From Eutreptiella sp. 'Long Island Sound 2002' (taxonomy: Eukaryota > Euglenozoa > Euglenophyceae > Eutreptiales > Eutreptiaceae), in assembly GCA_964036045.1 (NCBI GenBank), contig OZ038378.1:177528341-177592340 (forward strand): a DNA stretch of 64,000 nt, given 5' to 3'. The notes under the pieces were generated by a model. That model had not been told where the DNA came from. It saw nothing but the letters and a program-made list of their open reading frames with translations, and did no database searches. The stretch's first letter is position 1. Each line of letters begins with the position of its first letter. A program made the translations under genes and the position numbers. Below, piece by piece: positions 1-11,832 of this stretch.

Positions 1-716
1 CAACAGGCAAAAAGGAGAGCACACCAAATCCTACTGGCAGTACTGACAAATCGCCAACCGCACCTGAAAGTCGGCAGTTCCTGCCATTGTACTCCGTACC
101 CCATGGATGTGGGTGGCTAACTTGATCATGTTGGTGGGAAAATGGACCCAGAGTGCGCCTGTGGTTGCCATCTGCTGCTGTTGAGGGGGAAGGGGGGGGG
201 GGGGTTCATAAACGCCGGCCGGTGACCCAGTGTCCAGTGCCAAGTGGTTTGTACGGCCTGCTATTGTTAATTGACGTCGTTTGCGGCTGTTGGAAGCGGG
301 AGGAACAGAGCAGGTCTGTGGCTCTCACTGGGATATCAGCCCCACGTCGGCCAAGGGGGCACAGACTTTCAGTTGCCGTGTACTGGCAATACCCACAGAT
401 ACACACCAGAAACGTCTGAGATACACACGAGACATTTCGGAGATACACACTGAAACTCACAGCAATTTTGGAAAAGAATCCTGGCCTTAAATATGGTGAT
501 GCCCCAACAAACAGGGGCAGAACAAACCCTGTGACAAGCGTTGGAAGAAATGTAGCAGAGCACATGACGTTTACAACAAATTGAAAGCCTGAGACACACC
601 GACACACACTGATACACAAGAAACATTTTTGTGAACACAGTGCGATACACTGCGATACACTCGATACGCAAATCTCAAAATCTGTGATACACACTGACTG
701 AAACCTTGGCACCCAA
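1..716. other. No gene seen
   Basis: I see no supportable coding region here. The stretch from about 400 to 700 is rich in degenerate GATACACAC-like units, an imperfect short tandem repeat that keeps several frames open by chance. Confidence 0.5.
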
Positions 717-796
717 TTAATCATTACGGTTCAGCCAGGAATTCATGGGACAAAGCCTTTGAGCACGCGGCGCCGGTCGGCGCACGCCGGGCACAC

Positions 797-1299
797 CTGC
801 CCGCAGGGCATCGAATGCCTCACCAAGACACCGCGCGGTGTCCTGCAGAATCGCGACGTCCGCCTCTGAGAAATGCTTCCCATCATGCAGCCGGTCGCAT
901 CCCAGGACAACGCCTTCGAGGCGCGCGTCCCCAGCAGCCCCTGCGTCCGGCGACAGGGGCACGCCTGCAAGCATCACGCCACCCGGCACTCCGCGATTCA
1001 TCGGGCGCACGATGCGCAGCGCGGGCTCTTCGCTGCTGTCCTTCAGCACGAGCACCTCGCAGTCCCGCACCAGACGGCGGGAGATGCCGGCGTCTGCGGG
1101 CAGGACCGTGTGGAGAAGGAAGGCCTGCGAGGGGCTGGTGTCGATGTATTGGAAGTCCCCCGCAGCGTTGGTAAGGGAGGCGTAGGTACTGGTGCGGCAC
1201 GAGAGCCTCGCGAGGTACTCTCGGGCCTGCCGGATGGTTTGCTTCACAAGCTCTTGCTCCCACAATGGCCCGGCATAGCGGTCGATGCAGGCGGCAATT
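797..1299 (-). CDS. GAF-domain-like exon
   Basis: An internal exon on the minus strand. It opens at 1299 directly after a good acceptor (pyrimidine-rich, ...CTACAG) and most likely closes at 797 before GTGTGC. The frame is open throughout. The first part, about 40 residues, is helical (IDRYAG, WEQELVK). The rest has the sequence style of a GAF domain: paired hydrophobic strands, a central PGGVMLAGVPL segment, then a GVVLGCDRLHDGKHFSEAD turn and a C-terminal helix, TARCLGEAFDAL. GAF domains bind cyclic nucleotides or other small ligands or act as dimer modules. Exons of similar style lie on the same strand at 32.1, 34.1 and 43.6 kb, so this could be a downstream exon of the same gene across a huge transposon-filled intron, or of a separate paralogue. 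GAF assignment is by eye; the specific function is unknown. Confidence 0.55.
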
Positions 1300-1889
1300 C
1301 TGTAGTTTGGAGAGGGTCGGAGGGGCTGTAGGGGGAAGGGACGGGCTTAGACACGAGCGGTGCGTGGTACCCCCCGCTCCCCTTGCAATCTCCCACGTTA
1401 GCGCGCGACGGTCTACCAGGTGGGGGGGGGGGGGAGACGGTCGCCAAGTGACGGTCTCCCGGGGGGGGGGGGGGGGAGGGGGGAGATTGCAAGGGTATTT
1501 CAAGGCAAACTGTGGTACCGCCACAGCCTCTATCTAGCCTTGAGCGTTGGGCGCTCTCATGATCCACCGGAGTGACCCCACCAGGGTGGATGTACCGAAT
1601 GTGGCAAAACTGTGGCCCATTTGGTGAAGGGCCCACGACAGTGGCCCACACATGTGCACCAAGTGTGCGTGAGTGGTACTGTACACAGTCACCGGGAGAA
1701 AACATCTTGGGTCTGAAATAGCAACACAACACACCCATACAACACCTCTGGAGAGAGAACATCATAGAATACACACAGGTGATTGATTTGAAGTAATGGG
1801 AAAGCAATGCAAGGCCATGTGTAAAGCAGATGGGCAACACAAACCAGCGCAATAGATGTTAACTAGAAAAACATGGAATGACGGTCGGG

Positions 1890-2010
1890 GGGGGGGGGGT
1901 AGAAAAAAATTCCTGGTACCGGCCAGCTTTTATTTCGGGGGGTACCCCCGGAGGGGGAGGGGGGTACGGAAAAAAAATTCGCGCGAAAAATTTTCCTGCA
2001 CCCCGAAACC
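1890..2010. repeat. Dispersed repeat, copy 1
   Basis: This holds a G-run, an AAAAAAATTCCT block, the palindromic core GGGGGTACCCCC and then an ATTCGCGCGAA block. The same blocks recur in the same order near 3465–3580. Confidence 0.7.
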
Positions 2011-3464
2011 TGAAATTTCCTTAAGTCGACCCCACATGTTTGGGTTTGGAAGGTGCAAGGGGGGTATTTTTCAAAGTAACCATGGATATTTCAGCCGATA
2101 TGGGTGGTATTTGTGTTTAACGGCACAAAGACCCCCGGTCTGTTCCGGCTGCAGTGCAGCGCCCCACCCTCGCCTCTTATCGGCAGGAAAGAGTCCCCAG
2201 ATAAGGCAATACACCCTATCCGGGGCGAGAAACCGAACCAGCAGCATTGAAGGACAAGGGTGATTGATGTCCATTCTGGCCAGGGCTGCCATACTGACCT
2301 TCCGGAAGCAATGATGTGCACATGACCCTAGGGCAGGTTGCCAGCGTGCATTGGCTGATTGTGTCTTCGCCATCTGGAGGCGGCATGCACCATCAGTGTG
2401 CCCACAAAAGAGGACTAGACACACCCAGTGGCAAAGCACCCATGCACTTAGGCAACACAGTAGGCGACAGTGACAGTGCCAAGGGTTCACTAGCCCCAGA
2501 ACGTGGGCTATTGGGGTCTTCTGATGGCCGTGATGATCCCCGGGATTGCAGCTGAGAGGGCTGCGACCCTTGGGACGAGGTGTTGAAAAAGTGCGTCATG
2601 GACAGTTGGCGTCCCTTGACAACGGGGGAAATGCCTGCGCGATGCTTCTTGCCCTGGCAATGCAACTGGTAGGACTGCGTGTCGGGTGTAGCTAGAATTG
2701 ATAAGCGCTCACCACAGGGACATGTCCACCCATGGGCATCCCGTTGGCCCCATGCGATGTTGATCGCCGACGACATCTAAAAAGTCTGCGAGAAGGAAAA
2801 GCAAATAACACGTACAATTGAACCCAAATCTTGATGGATTATTATTAATTGGACCCTCTCCCTCTCATGCTTTCTTCGCCCTCCCTCGCTGTGCACTAGC
2901 CCAAATCCCTCTTTCTTTCCCTCTTTTGTCTTCTCCCTAATGATCGATTGCGGCTCTCTACAACCATGCAAGCAATAAAGAGTGGATTGCGAGTCCCTAA
3001 CCCCAACTCAAAGGGCGCAACAATGCTGACCAATATGGGGTTGTGAATGAAACAAACAAACAAGTGGAACACCCCACATTTCACATTGTGTACCGCAATT
3101 CCACTCCCGGGGTGCCACACGGCCACCAAACGCTGGTGGTCACGCGGTTGCACGCTTCGCCCACACTCATTGCTAAGTGGGGCACTGCTAGCATAGCAAG
3201 GCTAGCGGCTCCGCTTGGAGAGTAGATGGATCAAACACAATGCTCAATGTGGGTGGCAGCGCCCCGCGCCAGGGGCCCCTTGTCCGCGGGCTGACAATTG
3301 CATTTAACAAGTGTCCCCCGCTACTGGAGAGAAATCAATGGCACCATGCAAAAAAAAACCCACTTACTTTTATCTCACGAGTAGTTCATGTGCCAATGTC
3401 CTACAATGTGGCAAAGTGAAGGTCGCATGCAAGTTCAAGTAGCACACAGTAAAAAAAATTCCTC

Positions 3465-3580
3465 ATGGCGAAAAAAAATTCCTACATGGGGTGCCAGCTT
3501 TTTGTCCGGGGGGTACCCCCGGAGGGGGGGGGGTACGAAAAAAAAATTCGCGCGAATTTTTTTCCACCCCCCCCCCTGAG
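3465..3580. repeat. Dispersed repeat, copy 2
   Basis: Second copy of the repeat at about 1890–2010, in the same orientation: AAAAAAATTCCT, CCAGCTTTT, GGGGGTACCCCC, a G-run, then ATTCGCGCGAAT. The two palindromic cores suggest a small foldback or MITE-like element. Confidence 0.7.
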
Positions 3581-4773
3581 TGACGGTCTCCCGTGGGGAG
3601 GTGGGAGATTGCAAGGGGTGGGAGATTGCCAAAGGGGGGGGGGGGTACCACCAGTGACAAAAGATGACGTGGGTGTGCCGAAGGTGCTGTCACTAGAAGG
3701 CGATGGCCGGGATGTCTTGCGTACGGGAATAGCAAAAAAGGGTGTGTGTGTGTGGGTGGGTGGGTGGGTGTATGGGTGTGTGGGTGGTTGTTTGCCGCCC
3801 AATTTCTTTCAATCAATCTCACAGCGTTTGCTAACATACACCACTCATCCCGCTCTGTCTGCACTGCAACAATGTTCGACGCCGGCTCCCGTTGCCGTGT
3901 TTCCTCCCTCTCTGCACAACATCAAGACCATATACAGTTCAAGCACCCCTACTATGTGTGTGTGTGTGGAGAAAGGGGGAATGCCATATTAAAGAGGAAG
4001 ACCTGCATGGGTCTACGGGCCGCGTGCTATGAAAAAGAGGGAGGGGTGCCCGCAGATGAGCCCCCGCACCGGTCGGTGGGTGGAGAGAGGGCTCCTCTCC
4101 CCCGCATGCGGCCCTCACCTAGGCCACAGCCTCTCTGGGGGGGGGGGGGGGTTATGTCACCTCCGTGCCCGCGCGGCCGTGCCATTGCGCTGGGCACGCC
4201 AAGCGTGGGCACTTGCCGGGTCTCGCTTGGGGGGGAGTCTCCCTTTGTCGCTTCATTCCCCTCCCCCCGCTGCTGGGGGCTGTTGGGTGGGCTAGCCCGT
4301 GGCGTGCGTGCTGGACCCCAAGGGGAATCCTCCCCATGGGTCGCTTGAGCGCTCGCGTGCCCCCCGCTCCCGGGGTGTGCTGGCTGGCCAGCCCCGCGCG
4401 CCGTGCTGTGTGTCTCGGTGTGCACGGTGTGCAGATGCCCTTCGGGTGGCCGTGGTGCCCCCTGCTGCAGCAGTGCCTCACTCCCCTGTGTGTCGGCGCA
4501 CATGTCGGACAAGGGGGGGGTTCCCATGTCATTCGCACACCCAGGACTTGGTCAGCCGCTTCCGGGTTTCCTTTTTCCTGGCCCCCTCCTGGGTCGTTGG
4601 CGGCGTGAAAATGGGCGCCGCTGGTCTGCCACTGCCTCCGCCTGTCACAGCGCCGCCTGACCGCGGCCGCGGGAGCTGAAGTTGGTGCCATGGGTACGTG
4701 TCCCGCTTTTCGTGTTGTGCCGAGACCGGAAAAAGGAGCCCTGATTCGTCATCCTTGCGTTTTCGGGCCCGCA

Positions 4774-6170
4774 CTACTGCCAGGTGCAGATTTCCCAGGG
4801 GTGTTTGTCCCTGGCAGCCCACTGACGACCCCCCTCCGCCAGTTGCTGCGGTTCCTTTCGTTTGGGCTCCAGCTCCTCCTCGGGCAGAAACAGCCAGCTT
4901 CGTGGGATTCTGTATAGGTCGTCACATCGTTTACGCCACCGGCTATCCTGGTCCATTTCACTGGTCCGTACTGCCTTGTCAGGCACCATCCCGCAGAGGT
5001 GCAAACATGGTGGCCAGTCTCTCAGGGATCCCAGTCGCAGGCTCTTGGCCAGTAGCATCACGTCGGCGATGAAGGGGTCCCTGGCTTGCGCCCAGGCACT
5101 GCACCGCTGGAGCAGGTGCTCCTCATCCCCCGGCACTCCTGCTGAGCAGAAGGGACACGTGCTTGTGGCCCTGAGCCCCCTCGCTTGCGCCCAGACCACT
5201 GTCCACAGTGCCCTTGCGAATACTCCTCGTAGCAGGGCTTTGTCCAGCTCATTGTCGCAGTCTGCTGTGTGTCAGCGTGAGGGCTCGGTGTATGCTGGCA
5301 TCCATGCCTCCAAACAGTCGGGGTCGCCTGGCCTCTAGCTGGCATAGCTGTTGCTTGCGCACCACCTCCCTCAAGACGTGCTCCACGTACGACTGGGAGT
5401 CCAGCGCCATGTGGACTGGGGCATGTGCCCCCGGGTATGTCCACTTCCACCACCCCGTCAGCGGTTGCCATCCCAGCTTGCGGAACTCCTGCAGGGCTCG
5501 GCCCAGGGGACCTGTCACCTTCGGCGTCGGTACGACTTCCCATATCGCTTGTATGATGGTTTACGGCGTGCCCGTGGTGCGTGCTTGTCGTGCCAGTCAG
5601 CACATTCTCCGGTATGGGATGACCACGGTCGGCGCCATGTAGTGCCCCGGCACGAGAAGAGCAAAAACTATTTCCTTCCATCGACATGGTCTGCTTGGGC
5701 CCCATAGCGCATACATGACCGTGGACTCCAGTGCCACCGTCGTCTTCTTGGAGATGTCCGCTGGTTCCACTCCATACAGCGCTGTCGCGATGATCATCAG
5801 GGCTGCCATTGATGCCCGATCATCGAATCCCAAGGGGAGAGATCGTGATTTTTTCAATGCTGGTGGTGCCTCTTGGACTCGCTTCGTGAGCAACGGGCCC
5901 GTGCCCCTCTTGGGGTGCATGCACACTCCAATTGCCAACTGCCTGAAATCATGTTGCCTTGGCAGTGTTTCGCCATTTAGCTCCACATCCTGGGCCTCCC
6001 GCGTTCCACAGGCCGTGTGCTGCACCGCGAAGGCCGGCGACTTTTTCACGTTGATTTCTTGCCCTGTCAATGTTATCCATTGTCCCGTCGCCTAGAGCAT
6101 GAGCAACAGCGTCATGGCAAACATTGCCAGCATGTAAGTGTCGCCTGCGTATCCTTCCGCTCATATTTCG
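4774..6170 (-). pseudogene. Non-LTR retrotransposon RT 3' fragment
   Basis: Degraded C-terminal half of a LINE-type polyprotein. Near 6140 the frame reads Y-A-G-D followed by TYMLAMF, the place of the catalytic YADD box; one Asp is changed, and an in-frame TAG follows after about 15 residues. Downstream is the usual RT thumb context (GQEINVKKS, then LPRQHDFRQLAIGV, then a long helical segment to about 5600). Near 5160 a C-terminal zinc knuckle of the CPFC...DEEHLLQRC type is intact, as in many non-LTR elements. At least two frame changes lie between 5600 and 5200. The 5' part (endonuclease, first RT boxes) is not recognisable. This is a dead, 5'-truncated copy. Confidence 0.8.
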
Positions 6171-6279
6171 ACCGTGGTGCCCAGTGCCATCTCCTCACTC
6201 TGGTCCCCTCCGCCATGACTGCTTGCCTCATCTTCGTCGGTGGAGCGGTCAATGCCCGGGCTGAATAGCACTCTTGGCT

Positions 6280-6660
6280 CAATGGGCGAGCGCGGTGAAT
6301 CCGGGGGGGGGGGGGGTGCGGATTCCCTGACTGTCCGGTGTCGCTGGCCGCCTCAGGGAGGCTCGCGACGTGTCCGTGCTCGCCGGGAGGCCATTTGTGT
6401 CAGGCCCAGCCGGGCCCACACTTGTGCCACGGGCATGTCCCCTTGGGCCCTGCGGCTCTTGGGCTGCGGTGGAGGGTCGACTGTGCTCCCTCGGTCGGGG
6501 TTCGGCGGTAGCAACCGCTGCCCGTCCACCAACCACCCGATTTCTTCGCAGCAGCACGGCGTCTCATACCCATGTGAGGTGCAGTCACAGAGGATTAGGC
6601 CGACAACCCGCCCCCCCCCCAAAGTGGTGTATTCCTCTACCATACCCCCTCACATCCTAT
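6280..6660. other. Low-complexity stretch
   Basis: A G-run at about 6301 and proline/arginine-coding GC-rich sequence. It could be eroded upstream sequence of the non-LTR element, but I cannot support a domain. Confidence 0.35.
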
Positions 6661-6779
6661 GACTTTTAGGTACTCAAACATGTTCCCTATGCCAAGGGGA
6701 CCCCGTGGACACCGGTGCCGCCATGTGCGCACGCGCCGTGCGCATTTCGTAAAACCCCACGACGGCCACAAGACGGCCC

Positions 6780-6905
6780 TTGTCTTCACGACAACCCCCC
6801 TGTCTTGGTTCAGCTGCCTTACGACATCCCCCTGTCGTGACACGTGTCGCGACCCCGTGTCCTAAGACAGCCCCTTGTCTTGGCACCTGTCCCACAGCCC
6901 TGTCG
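6780..6905. repeat. Left terminal CCTGTC array
   Basis: Six or more spaced CCTGTC/TTGTC(T/G) words in one orientation, forming the left end of the outer transposon and matching the GACAGG words at 29290–29430 in inverted orientation. Confidence 0.6.
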
Positions 6906-6924
6906 CAAAGCAGCATTATGGATT

Positions 6925-8603
6925 TCATTTGTCTCCGTAGGCCTTTCGTCGTCCAATGCGTCGCTTCTTGTCCTTCGTGTCATGCAACGCATGCCACATC
7001 TGCAAGCCCACGTCAAGAGCATCAAGCTCCGGTACGTGGGTGAATGCCCATGCACTAAAATACGGGCGCGATATTGTATAACCTAGAAATGAATGGCGGA
7101 TGTCCATCTTGAACTCCACTTTCCGCCTTTCGGTGGGGAGGCTGGAAAAAATATAAAAATTGCGGTACTCGGCCGCAAACCACCTAGAATGGACACATGT
7201 CCAATGTACCCACACTATGGGTTGCCACTGCAACGCACGCCAATCATTGGCAAACTGTCCCACAGCCCGCCAATACGATTCCACCTCCGTATTGGTCAAC
7301 CCAATCTTGTTCGACCAACACTTTTCCATACACCACAAACTTAGGAGCATGCATTGGATCACGGCATGCACGGGGGTGCTTGTCTCGCCTACAACCACAG
7401 CTCTTGAGGCCCCACATGCTGTTGAATAAGCCGCACAACTTTTGCGTGCTTCGCCTGATCTCGGGCAAACTACCTTCCCCCCGCTAAATCAAAATTACCG
7501 TCCTAATTTCGGACGGGATGTGGGCAGCTGCTTGCATCACGGATTGCACTACACTCCGCAGCAAAGGGCCGGGGGCACGGGCTTGTGAAATCCGGCCATC
7601 CAAGCATAACCTTTTGAAAATAGCATTTACTATTCTACAACAACAATGCACCATGTCTCCAACCAGACGTGTTGGGGTTATGGAACGGAGGAAAACCCCC
7701 ATCGGATGGAAATTATAAAATCACTAGGACGGAGGTTGTCATCTCCAAAGTCCTCGAATGCGAGGTCACAATGCCAACAACGGCACTTAAGTCTGATGTA
7801 CCAAGCGCACATCCCTTTCCCATCTCCCGTTAAGAAACATTCCACCTCAACGGTCACGGTGGGGGTGGCAATCCCATCGCGTTGTAGCTCAACCATCTGG
7901 GCATCTAGTTGCCCCGATTTGTCGGCTAGACGCAAAGGGTCAGCATCATCTAATCCATCGAACGTAAACCCCGTGGACCACAAACTGGGCCACCCCGCGG
8001 TGCGTGTACTATCTGCTCAGTCGATGTACACGTCCCCACGTGTGGCACTTCCCTTCCAAAAAGGGGCGGCATCCACATAAATGACAATTGAAACTTCGAA
8101 GGTACGCGGCCTTGGGGTTGTTGCATGTAGTGCAACTTCACACGTTGCTCCACCACGTCCCGGAGGTTGAAGAGGGCCCCACAAAAAGCCTGTCCCACAC
8201 TGAGCTTGAACACCACCGGCTTCGACCGGTAGGGGATGAGGGCTTGGCGCACCCGTCGTAGCGTGGCCCTCCCATATGTCCTCGGGAGTTTGTCCAAATT
8301 GCGGACAGAAATTTTCATCCTTCGGAATTGCCCCTCCAACAAAACAGCCTCCTCCTCACTCTCATCGCAATGCTCAAACTGCCCCTCTAGCCGCAGGGCG
8401 TGATGCCCCTTGGTTTTCGTGATGATCCGGGTGGGTTCCTGCAGAATTGCCGTCGCGGCTTTCTCCAGCATGCGCAAGCGCTCATGGCGCCATGGGTTGG
8501 ACAAAGTCCGACTAGGTGCCAAGTGGAGCTTGGCCACACCAGAGCACAGGGTGTCAAGAATCTCAGACAGGCTGCCAAAGGCCATTTTCCTGTCAACAGA
8601 CAA
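6925..8603 (-). pseudogene. DDE-like transposase, degraded
   Basis: Coding blocks in shifting frames on the minus strand. Block 1 (8603–8060) is a helical N-terminal part. Block 2 (about 8080–7680) reads VDAAPFWKG, a plausible first catalytic Asp, then meets an in-frame TGA near 8018 and continues to FTFDGLDDADPLRLADK and TGDGKG, a plausible second Asp. Block 3 (about 7470–6925) has the C-terminal signature TEVESYWRAVGQ, WVHWTCVHS, then FSSLPTERR, and ends at a stop at 6925. I recall this HS...F-SS-PTERR pattern from algal and dinoflagellate DDE transposases; no family name is certain. Stops and shifts make this copy non-functional as read, although an intron near 7470 is possible. Confidence 0.6.
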
Positions 8604-8681
8604 TGCACCACCATGCAGCAGGCAACCAGACCCAAAAGTGTCTCACGAACTGTGTTCAAGACAAGTTAATAAGAAAGGGGT

Positions 8682-8808
8682 CATGACAGGGGTCTGTCTC
8701 AAGACAGGTTACCAAGACAGATACCAAGATAGGGGGGGCTGTCGATGGACAGCCCCCCTGTCTTAGCACCTGATTTGGCAACCTGTCTTGAGACAGACCC
8801 CTATCATG
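8682..8808. repeat. Long perfect-style inverted repeat (foldback)
   Basis: Arms of about 60 bp meet around 8745. The left arm runs CATGACAGGGGTCTGTCTCA onward; the right arm is its reverse complement with a few mismatches; the centre is GGGGGGCTGTC–GA–TGGACAGCCCCCC. Pairing extends weakly to about 8660–8820. It sits just upstream of the transposase block, between it and the coiled-coil gene. It shares GACAGG words with both ends of the outer element, so it is either a head-to-head pair of transposon ends or an internal regulatory foldback. Confidence 0.85.
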
Positions 8809-8809
8809 A

Positions 8810-9610
8810 CTCCTGTCGTACTATCCCATCACCTTCATTGTCGGTTGATGTAGCGCAACCACACCTCCACCCACCCGCCCTGCATTACGGTGGCATACAC
8901 CCTTCCTCCATTGTGATCACGGCAGGCATCAATGCTGCGGACATTCGATTGCATGGCGCATCGATTGTGACATTATAATCCCGTGCTTCACTTGCACATT
9001 GCAACTCAGGACAGAGGTTCAATTTATATTGCTTCTATGGTCTTTAAAAGAAACCGAGCACCGTGGCACAATTCTGCTGTCGGCTAGCCATCAGGCCACG
9101 TCTGCAACAAAAGGAAGAAAATGAATATCAAGCTCACACACGGGAGCCACGTGATGACCGAGTGATATAACTTCAAATGAAAACCAGGCCCACACATGGA
9201 GAGTGGTGCACACTTTGTGCAACTCATTTATACTGCGACCGATGCATTGACACACCCCCCCCAAGTACAGGGAGAGGGTTGGTCAACTCCCTATATCGTA
9301 AAGAGCCTGCCAGGACCCCTAGAAAGGGGGTGAAGGCAAAGTGTTCCTAGGGGGAAGGGGACAGTGCCAATGCTGAAAAAATCCAAAAGGGACAACCTTG
9401 CATCGGAGTGGATTGGCCTTATTGGGACTGTGACTAGGATTGGGTCGAACTGCCCTTCGCTGCCATGGACACCTCCCGCCTCTGTGCTGTCATCTCCTTT
9501 TGTGCCTCGAGTTGCGTTTTCAGGCTGTCAGCCTGGCTCTGTCCCTGGGCCAGCCGGCCTTCGGGCTCCACCTGGAGAGCCTTCTCCTAGTTTCCTTGCA
9601 CGTTGAGGTC
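8810..9610. other. No gene seen
   Basis: Spacer between the foldback and the coiled-coil gene. I see no supportable coding region or further repeat. Confidence 0.45.
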
Positions 9611-10099
9611 CTAGACCTCCACCTGGGCCTCCACGGCAGTCTTCTTGGCCGCCTCGAGCGCTTCCTTCAAAAGGCCTACGACCTCTTGTTGCTTGTCCGG
9701 ATGCTTCCGGCGCTCCTCAAAAACTGCCTCCTTCTGGGCAGTTTGGTGCTCCTTCTTGAGTGCACGGATCTCCGTGGCGTGTGCCTCCTTGAGCGCCTTG
9801 ATCTCCGTAGACGCAGCCCCCTTTGCGGGGCGTGGTGATTGCTCTGCCCTTGCGTCGCTCCTCGCCGACAACACCAGCTCCTCCAAGAGGCCCGTGGTGG
9901 TTTTCCGCTGTTTTGTGGGGTGTACGTCCGAGTCCGAATCCCCTGTGTCTTGGGCCTCCGACATCTCCGACTTGACTTGCACCGCCTCTCGTTCCCGTGA
10001 CCGGAACTCATTCTCCAACAACGTACGCACGTGGTCCGCTATTGGCTCCCCCCAATGGTCGTGAACTTCGACAAGCTGGTCCAACGGCTGTGGTTCCAT
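9611..10099 (-). CDS. Coiled-coil protein of outer transposon
   Basis: An ATG at 10099 opens a 162-residue frame. It begins with MEPQPLDQLVEVHDHWGEP, then has an acidic/serine patch (GDSDSDVHPTKQRK) near residue 55, and from about residue 85 a charged heptad-rich helix (KALKEAHATEIRALKKEH, then KQQEVVGLLKEALEAAKK) that predicts a parallel coiled coil. A protein-like segment upstream in another frame (about 10360–10040, with WDSKGATVYYRRAVINF and FGAVVRC) may be an earlier exon or a frameshifted N-terminus. It lies between GACAGG foldbacks, so I infer an accessory gene of the outer transposon. Function unknown; a DNA-binding or structural partner of the transposase is one possibility. Confidence 0.5.
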   Translation of the reverse strand: MEPQPLDQLVEVHDHWGEPIADHVRTLLENEFRSREREAVQVKSEMSEAQDTGDSDSDVHPTKQRKTTTGLLEELVLSARSDARAEQSPRPAKGAASTEIKALKEAHATEIRALKKEHQTAQKEAVFEERRKHPDKQQEVVGLLKEALEAAKKTAVEAQVEV

Positions 10100-10639
10100 T
10101 TGTAGTTCAGAGGAGCCTGCACGAGGAATCGCTCCTTGATCTTCGTCTTACCCCCTCCGTGAGGCTGAGTTGTGCACCGCACCACTGCTCCGAACGTACC
10201 AGTTCCGTCCCAGGCGAGGTTATTGACCGCAATGGGCATCTTCACGTCGCGCGGCTTTAGATGGCCCTCGCTGTCGCAGAAGTTGATGACGGCTCTCCTG
10301 TAGTACACGGTCGCCCCCTTCGAGTCCCATGCGCCATCCGACGTTGTCCGGACCAGTGCCGCACGGCACCGGGTCCGTAGTCTCCTCGCCCAACATGAGC
10401 GGGAATTCCCGCGAGGGGGCGGCCTGCGGCGCCCCTTCCTTCTACCCCACGTCCTTCTGCCCCGCATCCCACTCCCCTTGATCCTTGGTCCCGAGGAACG
10501 GAGGGAAAGGCGAACTCTGGGGGCGACAGGGGTTGTCACGTCCATGGCCGGAAGAACATCCACTGAGGCCTCAAGTGAGAGAACACGTAAGGACACGGGG
10601 GCATGAAAGAGACCGCGACTGGCAACTATCGTTGGACGG

Positions 10640-10790
10640 AGACTTAGGACAGGGCACCAGACAGGAAGAATGTCGTGGGACAGGGCATGAAGACAGGGTA
10701 CAAGACAGGGTTTATCATCGGACAGGGGGGCTGTCGGCAAGGTTGTCGTGGGGGGCTGTCGCAGGACAGGGGGCTGTCTTGGTGCCTATT
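10640..10790. repeat. Internal GACAGG repeat cluster
   Basis: At least eight GACAGG or CTGTC words, with small inverted pairs such as GGACAGGGGGGCTGTC. It separates the coiled-coil gene from the gene interrupted by the retrotransposon, and belongs to the same repeat family as 6780–6905, 8682–8808 and 29290–29430. Confidence 0.65.
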
Positions 10791-10899
10791 GTAGGCGGAT
10801 GTTGCAACACACGGATCGCAAACGAAATTAGCAAACGCGCCTCGTGCGCAGTGTGGGAGTTGTCTGGGTAGTGCACCAACTGCAGGCACACGTGCAGTG

Positions 10900-11832
10900 C
10901 ACTGCATCGTCTGTGTCGCTGTCATCGCTACTAGACTGAGCCCCGTTCCCCTTCTTTGGTGTTGCCGCTTTGGAAACCCTTGGGGATTGTTTTTCCCGTG
11001 GGGTGATCTAGCCGTAGTACTACGCCATACGATAATCCAAGAGGGGCGTTCGCGGGGGAACAAGCGTACACCACAAGACACGACCGTGTGTGGCTGAGAA
11101 CTGCGGATCAAGAGGAGACCGAACAGCAAAGCCCCCAAACTGTACTTTGCGAAGAATGATACCCACACCTGGGGCGACGTGAACGGTGGCGAGGACGGTG
11201 TCGGAAACGGTGGAAACGATGGAGTTACCGTGGCAAGAGCGACGCAATGGGCAATGCCCAGGGCTAGGTGGAGCGTCCCCCATGCTCCGCCCTTCCGTGA
11301 ACGCCCGAGGCATGTCAACCACCGTGAGGTACAAGTGGGTATTCTCGTCGCACAACATGAAGAAGCTTGCCGTACCCGGTAAACTAGGGATGTCGGTGAC
11401 CGTCTTCGCCTTGAATTCCCAAGTGCCAACCTGGGTTGGTGCGGCACGCCCCACAACATGTACCACCCCGGGAGCAGCTCAGGCACACCGGCTCTTCTTG
11501 ACACAACGTGCCAGGGGACCTTTTGCTGGCGCTTTGCTTCCTGTTGCAACTTGTGCATGGTCCGACTTGACCAAGATTGTTAGGCAGAGGGGCCATGGTG
11601 CAATCAAGGGGCGGCAAAACTGGATATCCGGCACGGTGGGTCACACGATGTGTCCCAAAGCGCATAACAATGAGGACCAACGGCTCATACATACCGTTGC
11701 GCTTCCCAGGAAGGCGAACAATGCATTCGGGTGCGCAAATCAACGACTCCCCGGGCACCGTGGGGAATGGCAACGTGTTCCATGGCTGCGGCAAACCTCC
11801 AAAACTGAATGGGACAAAGTACCCGTTCATTG
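10900..11832 (-). pseudogene. 3' half of interrupted outer-element gene
   Basis: Continuation of the frame that ends at 28152 on the other side of the retrotransposon. It starts at the junction with NGYFVPFSFGGLPQPWNT, runs through VPGESLICAPECIVRLPG, and after a frame change near 11440 continues as TWEFKAKTVTDIPSLPG, FFMLCDENTHLYLTVVD and RKVQFGGFAVRSPLD to about 11050. It has the look of a beta-rich globular protein with no recognised family. Splitting by the inserted element plus the frame change make it non-functional. The in-frame match of the two halves across 16 kb is the main evidence that they are one gene. Confidence 0.5.

Larger units (their letters stand above)
1300..4100. other. 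Repeat-rich noncoding stretch
   Basis: No supportable gene. It contains G-runs near 1421 and 1461, GACGGTCTCCC hairpin-type sequence (about 1435–1465 and 3580–3595), two copies of a dispersed repeat (about 1890–2010 and 3465–3580) and a short GT-rich run near 3740–3790. Confidence 0.5.
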
